DNA from: Siphonodentalium dalli
Taxonomy: Eukaryota; Mollusca; Scaphopoda; Gadilida; Siphonodentaliidae
NCBI GenBank assembly: GCA_032622095.1
Contig: CP136069.1
Coordinates: 128,383,123 to 128,447,122 of the forward strand
Direction: 5' to 3'
Length of the DNA: 64,000 nt
Shown here: one piece after another, positions 22,739 to 33,254 of the stretch
How positions within the stretch are numbered: the first letter of the stretch is position 1
How the letters are laid out: the number at the start of each line of letters is the position of its first letter
Position numbers and translations under genes: made by a program
The notes under the pieces: generated by a model
Told to the model about the DNA's origin: nothing
Seen by the model: the letters and a program-made list of their open reading frames with translations, nothing else
Databases searched by the model: none

Positions 22739-25070
22739 CCTGCGGTCAGATGCTCGTAGCCCGTTTATATATAACCATGGGTATATGCGAGAAATGCACA
22801 ATGAAAACACACTCCACAGTTTGGATCGATAAGCCTTGCCATGTGTATTTTGATGTTGCGTTTTTTGACAATCGGTCTTCCGTATCCTTTCTACAACACA
22901 ATTATCGTCTTACTTGCAGCATGAAGTTACCGTGTGATCGCCACGGAAGCGTTTTCATTCAGAGTATGGATATATTGCCGCCGGTTCAATGTATTCTCGG
23001 ATAGAAAACAAATACGCCTGTGTCGAAAGCAGAAAACTAAGTCGCGAGGGGCACCCCCTGGTTGAGTCTGGGATATTTGGCACTCGTTACTTGGCTAGAG
23101 TGGTTTTGGTTGGGGTGGTCTCCACCTTGGAATTTCCAACTGTACCCCATCCCATTGAACCCCACCAAACTCACAAGTTTGCGTAATTCAATTTGCATAC
23201 CCCCACCTCGGTGCTTTGATTTTTCCCAAATGTTCTCTCACAGACTACTATATTGTAGCCTATTCTAAATGGACCAGTAGTAGTGTGGCCACTGGCCATG
23301 CAAGGGGTTGAAAAGGATGGTTTGGCACAGTATGGGATTAACAAATCCTAACATATAGTGGTATAACGCCAGACAAATTTACACCCCGATTTATTTTTTC
23401 TTAAATTAATTAGCAAGTAACTACTGGCAAGGCATATCACACACGGGCGGCCGATGGTTAGACCCGATGTGAGAACATTTTGAAAATCTGAACATGAACA
23501 TTTGACAATCCTAGCATCTAGACTTGTCTCAAGCTGTCCAATTCGGGGATTTTTTTTAACCTGACACTCACCCTTAGGTTTGTAAATTGCCAGCTGATGG
23601 CCATTTCAGTCCAGAATTTAGCAAATGAAAGGGAAATATGCAAATGTTGGTCTAAACACAACAAATTCGTCATTAAGTAATTGTTGGAAAATCAAGCTAT
23701 ACGAGAAAAGTTTCAACCTAATTTTGGTGCGAATTTTCCAATTAAAGTTGCATTAGGTTTGACTACAGTTTGGGGGGTAAGACCCCTGCATAGCCACCCC
23801 TGTCGACACGTCCCTGCTTGACACCCCATGCTAAGAGCGCGGTCTTGCATTCACTGAAGACGAGAAATCATCGATACTAAACTACGGGGAGGAGTCAGGG
23901 GGCTACATCCCCTCCCTGCCGGGGAGGGATAGTCACCCCCGTCAGTGAGATCTGCAATTGTCAACCCGGTAGCTAAAGCCCACTCCTGTCAGGGAATCGT
24001 ATAGCCCCTGTGTCGGTAATATCCTGGCGCAACCCCTGTTTGAAATCATGCAGAAATTTTAATGGAGAAGACCACATATGGAGCAGAAATCGTGGGAAAT
24101 GAGCTATCATAACCACAAAACTACACTAAAGACATCCCAATAAATAAATAAAATGGATGAAGTCGCATAGAGTATATATCGTATCGTTCTGTTGGCCTCT
24201 CTATATCATATAAACACCTTTTCTAGAAACCCTTAAATATATGGGCGGCGTTGGCGGTGGGTATGCTGTTAAAATATTCACCTCCGTCAAAAACCGCCAT
24301 AAACAGGTAGAATAGTAAAATCTAGACAGACTTTGTTCTTATACCAATCAGAAATATGTATGTTATCATCAAATGTTTTTCCTTTGTTAAGTAAACAAAA
24401 GCAAAAAACGTTACGTTTCCTGGCTTTTGTTTAGATCCGGATATGATAAACATAAAGAGCGTTATTTGTCACTGTTTTCCTGATATGGAAATAATAAAGA
24501 GCGTTTATATCATTTGTGTGTGATTAACCAATATAATTGCGTTGTGTTATGTAAACAGAAGCAACACTTCTGTTACACGAGCATTCTCTTGTTTACGTAC
24601 ACCACCGTACGTCTTGACGACAACATACTATTTACGCGCTGATTATGTTTGGCATATGAACAAAACTATATATATATTAATATTCCTTCTATTGATGGCG
24701 ATTTGAACAAATATGAACATTTCTGCAAGGAACGCCACCCGTGCCTTTAAACCAACTCGACGTGCGATTTCCCTGCGCTCCTGTTGCGCAAATTCTGGTA
24801 TAAAAAGTGCGTCTATTTCAGACAATGTGCAAACGGTAAATATGACCAGACAAGACATATAAACCGCTAATCTCATTACCAATCTAACAACACCAGTCGA
24901 ACATGATTACCTTTCAAGGCAATAACACCGGGCACCAGGTTATGGCCAACCGCAGACACACACATCATGGATAAATAAACGGTCAAAAGAACGGCGTTTT
25001 TTTTTGTACGGTTATATCTAGCATATACCCATGGTTATATATAAACGGGCTACGAGCATCTGACCGCTGG
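22739..25070. other. Region bracketed by a 50-bp, 49/50-identical inverted repeat
   Basis: 22739-22788 reads CCTGCGGTCAGATGCTCGTA... to GTATATGC. 25021-25070 is its exact reverse complement apart from one base (T/A at the third position). The arms are much better conserved than any other inverted repeat in the window. No target-site duplication is evident (flanks GTAAACA and TCTATTTTT). The interior of about 2.2 kb has no recognisable transposase. It includes the signal-peptide-like frame at 24643-24882 and an unrecognised Cys-bearing frame at 22714-23004. It could be a young TIR element or an inversion scar. Confidence 0.6.
24643..24882 (-). CDS. Small ORF with signal-peptide-like N-terminus, unrecognised
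   Basis: A 79-residue frame. The N-terminus, MVMRLAVYMSCLVIFTVC followed by TLSEIDA, has a basic start, a hydrophobic core and a small-residue cleavage site, so it looks like a signal peptide. The mature part is short, charged and probably helical (QQERREIARRVGLKARVAFL). No Cys pattern or known domain was recognised. It could be exon 1 of a spliced gene whose further exons lie at lower coordinates, a small secreted peptide, or chance. A sequence resembling a splice donor (AAAGGTAATC) lies just upstream at about 24909-24918 (minus strand). It sits near the right arm of the inverted repeat. No homologue is claimed. Confidence 0.3.
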   Translation of the reverse strand: MVMRLAVYMSCLVIFTVCTLSEIDALFIPEFAQQERREIARRVGLKARVAFLAEMFIFVQIAINRRNINIYIVLFICQT

Positions 25071-26160
25071 TCTATTTTTAGCTTTTTTCATCGGCGTCAA
25101 TATTTATAGCTTGCATGTCCGCCGAGTCAGTAGTCGTTTTACCACACCCATATCGTATACAAGAAAACCATAGTCAGAAGTGGTAACGCGCTCAAGATCA
25201 TATATTATATACCCATGATTGTAATTATAGAATATAATATATATTGGTTTCGCGAATGACCAACTCAGGATTCCGTTAAAATAACAATAACAACCAGCAC
25301 CTAATTAACGAACCGACCAGAACCCCCAGTGGGCTGCAGAACGAAAAATTTCTATAAAAATATAAGACTTACAAATTAGCTTTTTCATTTCTTTTATTTG
25401 TAATTGGCATAGCTTATAACAAACCAAAAATCAGCATTATTGCCATAATGTTAACGACAATAAACGAAATTGAAATTCCCAACTACACATTTTACCGGAC
25501 TCGGCCTCCGGTTCGCAGTTCGACTTTTAATCCTCCCAAAAAATTCCCAAGTTCTATAAATAAAACCCCCATGCGCACAGCTGAAACAAGAATCTCTACA
25601 TTAGTATACACGCGGCGCGCGTAATAAAAATGAATTCGTAGTTCGCATGTGTAGGTTAATCGGTCTCTAGATGTATAAAAACAATCCCTTCGGTTGAATG
25701 AATACATTTATGTTGTGCATTAGATGCTTAACTTCATTTTAATATCAAGTTTGCCTGTGGGCTTATCTTTATCGCAATAAAAATACAATTCTACAGCTGT
25801 TCCGCAGCCTTGATTTCGAAAATTTTATGGTAGGTCAGTCGTCGGCCGAATAATGAAACTTCTGGTGTCCGGTCAGTCGCGGGGTTAATATATTTGCCTA
25901 GGGCAAATATCGGCCTTTCGTTAGACAAAAAAACTAGCCCTCTACATGCCATATTCCTCGATATATCGTCCGTCCAAAGCAATTTCAAATTATGTTGTCT
26001 TTCTTTTTAGCATTCCATCCCATTCCGCAGATTGATATGTCCCCAGAGCTCGAAATAGCGCTTTTCATCCTATATCAGCATTACACAGTACAATAAATTA
26101 TTAGCACACATTGAATTACTGGTTATGGGATGTTTTAACAAGACGTCGGATCACTGGTAA
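25071..26160. other. Intergenic, no supported gene
   Basis: Short open frames at 25492-25707 and 25791-25988 on the minus strand show no domain, signal peptide or splice logic. Otherwise AT-rich. Confidence 0.4.
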
Positions 26161-26449
26161 TTGAGGACACCTCCACCCGATTATGTTTACGACAATGCAG
26201 GTCATTTTCGCGGGGGTTTCTCTGGTTTCGCGGTTGCCGAATCTGACAACTGCAATGAAATCCGTCGGACTCAGCCGCGTCCCATCACTCGATGGACTAC
26301 TGAGGCCGGGTGCCTGCGAGACTCAGACATACAGGGGAGCAGCCACATCTCACCATATATGTATCATATGCTCAAGACGATGCACGATGCACGATGAACG
26401 GATTTATGTCATTCATATACGTTGTAGAATCTAAAACCTGTCACTTCTA
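26161..26449 (+). pseudogene. Possible broken exon of a PAN/apple-like secreted protein
   Basis: A GC-richer island. From ATG at 26183 one frame reads MFTTMQVIFAGVSLVSRL, a plausible signal-peptide start. Near 26360 the protein-like signal moves to another frame, which reads DDARC, then MSFIYV, then SKTCHFYD before TGA. A Cys pair around an F-x-Y core followed by KTC is reminiscent of the second half of PAN/apple domains (from memory). The ACGATGC repeat at 26378-26396 is a likely place for the frameshift. The call is weak: the pattern is short and could be coincidence. Confidence 0.25.
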
Positions 26450-26886
26450 CGACTGACCGCTATAGTTGGATCAAACCAGACCGATTTGATTGTGGGACAA
26501 AGCTTCGCTTACACAATTATACGTACTGCTGATGGTAAGTGATATATATGTCCATATCTGTTTCCGACAGAACTTGTGGTTTCGATTGTCACCCGGATTT
26601 GTTTCGGTTGACTATTACATGTTCGTAGACACGCTCGGTCGTCCGTCCGTGTTGTCTGAATCATAACTTTATTAATATTAATCAGCATACCGGGCCATGA
26701 GATTTGGAATGGACGTAGTCGATATCTTCGTATGTGCAGGTCAAGTTCGAATTTTTACGAAAGCTATGGCCTTTTTTCGACAGAGAAATCAAACTTTTTG
26801 GGTTGTCGGACTGACAACTTGATTCAACATAATTTCTTGATATTTGGTATGTGGTTCACATTTGAGAAGCCGCAGGTCAAGGTCGA

Positions 26887-28079
26887 CGACTTAGTAACTG
26901 GGGTGATTACATGCCAATGTAATCTATTACGATTACAATTACTTTTGATTTACATGATTACGATTACGATTACTGATTACATTTTTTCCAATGTAATCGA
27001 TTACGATTACAATTGCTTTAGTAAATGTAATCGATTACTTTTTGATTACATATGATTACAATTGTTAGTTTCCAACCATTTTGATCGCATAGGAATAAAT
27101 AATGAAATAATTCAAATTAATATATCAAATTTGATTGAATAAAGACATCACTGCATAACATGGAAACAAGAAACGACTGAAACAATAGAAAGATGCAAGC
27201 AATAAACATATAAACTTTTTTACATTTACATGTATTGGAAAGGTTTCATCATGAAGTTATGCACCAACTTATTGGGAAAACATTATGTTTTATGTGTATT
27301 TATTTATGTAAATATATTTTAATATATTTTTAATTTTCTTACATGCATTCAAACTAACGCATAATATTTATGAAAATATCACCAGAAACAATTATAAATT
27401 ATTTGCATGTTCTGTTAGATTCAATACCCAACACGATGAAGATAACACTAAGATTTATTGGATGATCATCCGTTGTTAATCCTGATGAGGATTGGCTTAA
27501 CTCCATGAGTGCAGTAAATAACAAACCAGCTAATTAGGTCTACCGATGTATACTGCTTTATTCTGTTAATTAGCCCTATTGTACCAGTGTGACTCTACAG
27601 CAGTCTGCAGCAGTCCCAATTCAATTTAATCCTAATTGAAGTTGGCTAGCCTATTTATTCATATTATAACATTTCATTGTCTGTATCACAAGTGTATTGC
27701 CATTCATGCTGTATTCAACAATGGTGTGTTGTTATCTGTGTCCACTGCCAGAATGTGTATACACACTGTACCACTAACATAACACATGACAAAATTGTAC
27801 TAACTTTCTAATATGTTGTGTGTATCTTTGCACACTCCACAGTACCACAGTATGAGACTGTGAGTATCCAATAGCCATCCATATGGATAATTTGGTAAAA
27901 GTAATCAAAAAGTAATCAAAATTTAATCATGATTACAGGTACATTTGAAAGTAATCGATTACGATTACATGTAATCAAGAAATGTCATGATTACTGATTA
28001 CAGACGATTACTCCAAATTTTGTAATCGATTACTTTGATTACGATTACTGATTACGATTACCCCAACCCTGCGAGTTAC
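26887..28079. mobile_element. hAT-like MITE with GATTAC/GTAATC arrays (1.18 kb)
   Basis: The right end read inward is CAGGGTTGGGGTAATCGTAA, a hAT-style terminus. The left end, TAACTGGGGTGATTAC (from 26895), is a decayed version. Both ends continue into arrays of GATTAC/GTAATCGATTAC units (26895-27062 and 27895-28071). Candidate 8-bp target duplications CGACTTAG (26887-26894) and CGAGTTAC (28072-28079) match at 6 of 8 positions. The middle of about 830 bp is AT-rich without coding. The open frame at 26732-27055 is an artefact of the array. Confidence 0.7.
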
Positions 28080-28229
28080 GCCCCCTTTTCAACTCAGAAA
28101 TAAATAATTGTGGATGAACCGGGTGATAACTTGCACAATGTTTAACAGAATGTTATGATATTTGGTAAATTGTTTTTCTTATGCGGAAGGTATGTATTTA
28201 TATATGGACAAATTTGATCACCAGAACTG

Positions 28230-28410
28230 ATAAGAAATTACTCTAGATTTTTTCCCTGATGTCATAAAATGAAATTTCATTGGAACCACGATACATCACA
28301 CACCCCATGATACCCCACCCACCCCCTAATATTTATCATGCGGCTTTACTCTAGATTTCGCCAATTTTGTCAAGAAAAGAAACCTCATTAGAACCACCAT
28401 AACACCACGC
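28230..28410. repeat. Diverged tandem repeat, about 113-bp unit
   Basis: TTACTCTAGATTT, (T/A)GAAA(T/C)..CATT(G/A)GAACCAC and a C-rich tail occur twice in order. The units are well diverged. Confidence 0.45.
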
Positions 28411-28479
28411 CACAATTTCCATTGAAAGTGCACAGCTACTCCCACCCCTCCCCCAACGCGCGCATGCGTAACGTATTTT

Positions 28480-28564
28480 ATGTATTACCATGTTCTGTAT
28501 TATATAGCTTCAACATCATAACATTCATGACAACATAAGCTAATAAAATCGTATCGTATCGTAA
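28480..28564 (+). mobile_element. LINE 3'-UTR remnant with (ATCGT)n tail
   Basis: ACATTCATGACAACATAAG, then TAATAAAATCGTATCGTATCG: a poly(A)-signal-like hexamer followed by a short tandem tail, as at the ends of the other LINEs. The ACATTCATG block also occurs in the 3' region at 30920 and 31100. Confidence 0.5.
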
Positions 28565-28565
28565 C

Positions 28566-29350
28566 ATGCACGTGGACATTAGCAGCGTCATTTTATATGA
28601 CGGTAATGTCTCCGAAGAGTTTCGTCCGATCCATCCTTGCGAATTCTGTGGAAGGGTTCACCCTAATCCCCTATCAAACTGGACAGTCTGGAAACTTCTC
28701 CATGGAAACGCTTACATGTCGAAATATCTCGAAAACTTAGTACTGCTTCTCAACAGGACAAATTATGCCAACAATTTAGTGTGTCATCTCTGCAACGAAG
28801 TGTACTCGAACGAAATCGACCACGCCCTGTTCGTATGCTTTTCTCCAGCCGCTCTCATCATCAGAAACTCTTTTTGTGAAGGGATTATCTCTCGTTTCGG
28901 CATACCCGAATATTTTTACCTTACGTCGTTAGCCAAAGATGACTTGGTAGCAACCCTCCTCGGAAGTTCTCTGGAAACCCTAACAGAACACATATCCCAC
29001 TGCCTCAATGAACTAGTACTATATTCTGCGTACGTTCCTGTACGTTCTCAGCACAATGATCAGGAATGGCGTACAGCAACCCGTGTCACGTCCATTGTAA
29101 TTATCTGCTCAACACGTGACGCATGTTGTAACGACTAAATTTCATATCTATTGGACAAATCGGATTGTCCTGCAACAAAAGCTGTAGTGAACATTCAAGT
29201 GCATATATGCTTCACTCTCGTTGTTTCCAACACCTCTCCATACTTGTAAATAACGGCCCACCACACTGACCAGGGGAGCCCACTTTAATCCAACTGTAAT
29301 TATATGTCATGTATATCGATCTCTCCTATACTTGGAGGTAATAAAGATAT
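28566..29350 (+). mobile_element. LINE fragment, C-terminal ORF part and 3' tail
   Basis: A 190-residue open frame (28566-29138) with PCEFCGRVHPNPLSNWTVWK, LVLLLNRTNYANNLVCHLC and DHALFVC, that is, a Cys/His knuckle of the type at the C-terminus of CR1-like LINEs. The frame is then lost. CTTGGAGGTAATAAAGATAT at 29330-29350 matches the 3' tail of the next fragment. The upstream RT is missing, so this is a strongly 5'-truncated copy lying head-to-tail before the next one. Confidence 0.7.
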
Positions 29351-31175
29351 CCCTTGCATTGTGCCGCACCAACGACAGCCGATGATATAGCCATCCTCGC
29401 TCTTACCAAACAAGGGCTGGATAATCTCATAAATATATGCTATGACTACAGCGTTCGGTGGAGATTCGGATTTTCCTGTACAAAAAGCAAGATTATCATC
29501 TTCAATGAACCCATACACGTACATGAACGTCACTACAGACACTGGCGGCTCGGATCTGACAAGGATTGCCTTCACCTTGATTTGCTTCAGGACAAATGTT
29601 CCAGCAGTTCATCACACTCTTCTGATGTGCCAACAAAACTTCGAAAAATGTTTTTCTCTACGATTGGCAACGATTCTCTCAAATGTGCTACTCCCCTGAC
29701 TATGGGCCATCTCCTGCGAACCGTTGTTTTACCAAAGGCACTATATGGCAATGAAATTATTTCACAGCAATTTCAGTCATCCGCCAATGTGATAGAACGT
29801 TCTCTGCGCACGTGTGTGAAATACGCGCAGAAATTGCCGAAGCGCACAAGTACGTGTCCTGCGCTAGGATTAATAGGTCAACTTCCCGTTCAAAGAGAAG
29901 TGCATATACGGAAATTATGCTTCCTCGGATATTTGATTCACCTTCCCCTTGAACACCAAACTCCACTTGAACTCTTCATTTTCAAAGCACGCCTCTACCA
30001 CCTGTTCCATCGTCCAGTGTCCGGTTCGTCTCTGAAGTATTTCCCTTACTCGAGCAGTATAGTCTTTGGGATCATGTAGATACATTTCTAATCCACGGCG
30101 ATTTCCCCGATCAAAATTCATGGAAGACAATTGTCAAACGTGTCGTGAAGATCACCTACATGTCACAATGGAATCAATCCATGTCCAGTGATTTTCTGTT
30201 GCTACCAAAGTTCTTCGAGACCCTCTCTCTGGGTGGAACATTTGGATGCTTCTTCAGTCTCGCCCGAATGCAGCGGACACATTTTTCAATTTGGCGAAAC
30301 TATTGAACAAAACAACTTTCCAAAATAACCTGACTGCCACCAATGTTACAAAACATACGATAACGGACTCTATCACTTAATGTTCTTGTATAGGTCTTTC
30401 AATTTTACAGCTGAGGAACTGTCTATGTGAGACATTATTAAACCATCACGGCGTTGGCGTGTTCCTCTGCATGGACGCGGTCTATCAAGAGATTACTTTC
30501 TTGCTATAGTACTCGGTTCAGAGGACCCACACTTAACTTCACCCATCCAGAGATGCCACAATTTGATAATTGGTGTAACATCATCGTATTTCGTGGCTAA
30601 ATATAAACAAGCAACATATCTAACATTCACACGATTGGCGTTTTCAACAATAGTGAATTATGCCTCACATCCCCGCGCGTGTTAGATATTCGACTGTGTA
30701 TGTAGCTATCAACGAGCATACGGATGCGATATTCTTAGTTGTACTTATAGGTATAAAACATTTTGTACGATATATGTGTTAGTTATCCATGTATCTCAAT
30801 AACTCAATGTAATCAAGAAACCGCCGCTTCTTTTTTTCTCTTTCATTTCTTTTAATTTTTTTTACTTTCTACGAATATAATATCACATTGGTGTGATTTG
30901 TTCAGCCATATGCTTGTGACATTCATGAGTAGCTGTGTCTCAGTAAAATGATGCTTACTAAATACTCTTGTTGTTGTTGTTGTAATGGTTTATTTTCAGA
31001 CACATACATGGGAAGATTTTTCACTTTTATTTGATTCTTTTCCCGTTATATAATAATATCACGTAGTGGTATAATTTGTTCAACCACATGCATGATTGTG
31101 ACATTCATGCTATCTGTGTTTGTAAATAATGTTGTATATAATATACTCTCCCCAGATGGAGGCAATAAAGAAATA
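29351..31175 (+). mobile_element. LINE fragment, from RT motif C to 3' tail
   Basis: Opens with HCAAPTTADDIAILALTKQG (ADD of RT motif C at about 29378), then the typical YSVRWRFGFS region to 30079. Decayed frames follow: WKTIVKRVVKITYMSQWN at about 30120, a WNIWMLLQSRPNAADTFF segment at about 30236, and a CHQCYKTYDNGLYHLM knuckle at about 30340. The 3' UTR ends GGAGGCAATAAAGAAATATA at about 31151-31175. Homologous to the preceding fragment and to the minus-strand copy at 34493-35766. Not functional. Confidence 0.75.
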
Positions 31176-32251
31176 TACTATAACTGAGACAGTCGTATAA
31201 TCCAGTGGCCAATTATAGGGAGTATGTTGACACCTGTCATGTAGTGATGAAATTCAGTGTTAGCATGTCGTCTTAAATTTAATTTAGCACAGCATCTAAC
31301 ACCCGAATCAGACGTACGTACTATCGAGGCGTCGAATTGAATTATGCCATATATGTGGAATACTGTTCGGGCCAACCTAAAATGGACAAGGGTGATGTCG
31401 GTTGTGGTACCTTGTATGTCTAGGTTTATCGGTCGAGCTATAAATTCACTTCCTTGGTTTATGTTCTGATGTCTCGCGCGAGTTTGGTGATTATATTTAT
31501 CGCAGCCATGCAGTTAGATATGGTAAGTACATGCTATTAGTCGTATTTGACGGTGTTGTGATTGCATAGTTTTTTTTACTTTTGGCTGGGCCACTCTTGA
31601 AGATTTTATTGCGGGAACACAATGCATAATATAACTTCTAACATTGGTGATGAAGTATGTTTCAGTTGGAATATAGACTAAAGGTCATATTGAGAAGTGT
31701 CGGGTGTGTATATAATCCGATTAGTAGATTTTTGGTGGTCCCGCATTTAGAGGCTTTCTGGTGTGGTGACTGAGAAACCTGCAATGATAATATTTTGCCG
31801 TAGCTGTTGTATAATAATTTGAATGATTAGTTGTTTTAGTGGAATTCTGAAGTGGTGCTTTCATGAAACCAATATATTTTCTATTATAATTTATATAGAT
31901 GCCTAATAATATGATCTTGAGGGCGTTACCATTTATGACTATGGTTTTCTTGTAGCACAATGTGTGCATGTTCGAACGTGAGTCAAGAGCACAACGTTTC
32001 TTGGTATTATGTTCAGTGTTATCCATATTACAAAGCAATGCTCCTTTATTGCGATCGTATAATGTACAACGTTCACTTCATTTTTGCTATATTTAACTCA
32101 TCGTGCGTGATGTCGTCATATTTCAAATATTCTATTGAATCACCATCTGCCTTAATATCATTATATGCCAAATCACAGCTACATGTATATATATTCTTAT
32201 TGTTGTGTATAGTATCCACTTCATTTTTGGCAACTGTTGTATTATATACGG

Positions 32252-32284
32252 TACTGTACTGTGCTGTACTGTACTGTACTGTAT
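32252..32284. repeat. (GTACT)n microsatellite
   Basis: About six units of TGTACTGTAC type, with one TGCTG variant. Confidence 0.9.
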
Positions 32285-32392
32285 TTGACTCCTGTCGCAT
32301 GAGGCCGTCATTCAATTTCCTCAAACTTTTCATTGGATCATCATTTGCCTTAATATTATTGTGTGTAAAACCATATATACGTGTAGCTATAC

Positions 32393-32689
32393 GTGGTACA
32401 ATTTAACGATTGTGTCTGTTATACAGTACCCCCAAGACGAAGCAGCCTCATTTCGCTCATATCGGTGGGCCTTTTTTTAAGCGAGAGATCAGCTGGAGAG
32501 ATCGTGACGAATCGCCGGCATTCTTGTTTCCGCCGCCATTTGAAGCGACGGCGATTAACAGCCATTCAGAGAATGGCTGCGAAACGCCGAAAATCTATGA
32601 ACAACGCACGAATTGTTTCACTATCTGCCCGATTGTTCTCCCAGACCACTGATCGATTTTATCCAATTTGTTGTACTGAATCGGGCTAA
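32393..32689 (+). other. GC-richer island with two overlapping ORFs, possible exon
   Basis: Two frames are open together: 32393-32689 (Arg-rich, e.g. RRHSCFRRHLKRRRLTAIQR) and 32410-32652 (HFAHIGGPFFKREISWRDRD then PAFLFPPPF). A good acceptor, TCTGTTATACAG, ends at 32426 and would feed the second frame. GC content and codon look differ from the flanks. No family was recognised and only one frame can be real, if either is. Confidence 0.25.
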
Positions 32690-33254
32690 TGCGTTAGTTT
32701 TTTCATTGAATTAAAACAAACAAGTTAAATTGAGAAAAGAGTTCAATTTAAAAACAAAACCATCAAACATTTAATATGCGCGCTATGATCACAGACCATC
32801 TCCACTATCGTGACATAATTCCGTAACCTTTTGTTTTGCGGAATCTTTGTTCTTTCAGCAGCGTTGATAATACATTTGGCAATCATAGTCCAAACAAAAA
32901 GAGCCAATGACTTACGGATACGGTACATTCATTATGTCGTGGCGATATGTTAGTTATCTGTTATGTGTTGCAGTTGTGTGAACTTACATGTATAACCTAT
33001 ATCTATGTTTTTCGAAAATATTAGACTTCATCTGCTAACATAAACACGCAGACAATATAAATTTAACACAATCGTAAAAAAATTAAGTGCGGTTTGGCAT
33101 ATTTTGATCTTTTAAAAATGATTTTAAAAAGCATTATTTAAAAAAAAGTAAATATAATTCTTGGTTTTGTTTCGTTTTGGTTAAACTACTTGCTCTATTT
33201 TTTTCACAAATACAAATACAAGATATAAAATGAGATCGAACCTAATGCCTAATT

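Larger units (their letters stand above)
31176..33254. other. Intergenic, apart from the two entries inside
   Basis: Beyond the pentanucleotide repeat and the GC-rich ORF pair listed separately, only short random frames were seen. Confidence 0.4.

Noticed and set aside
26732-27055. Open frame of 107 codons
   Set aside because: Runs into the GATTAC array of the hAT-like MITE and translates to repetitive peptide.
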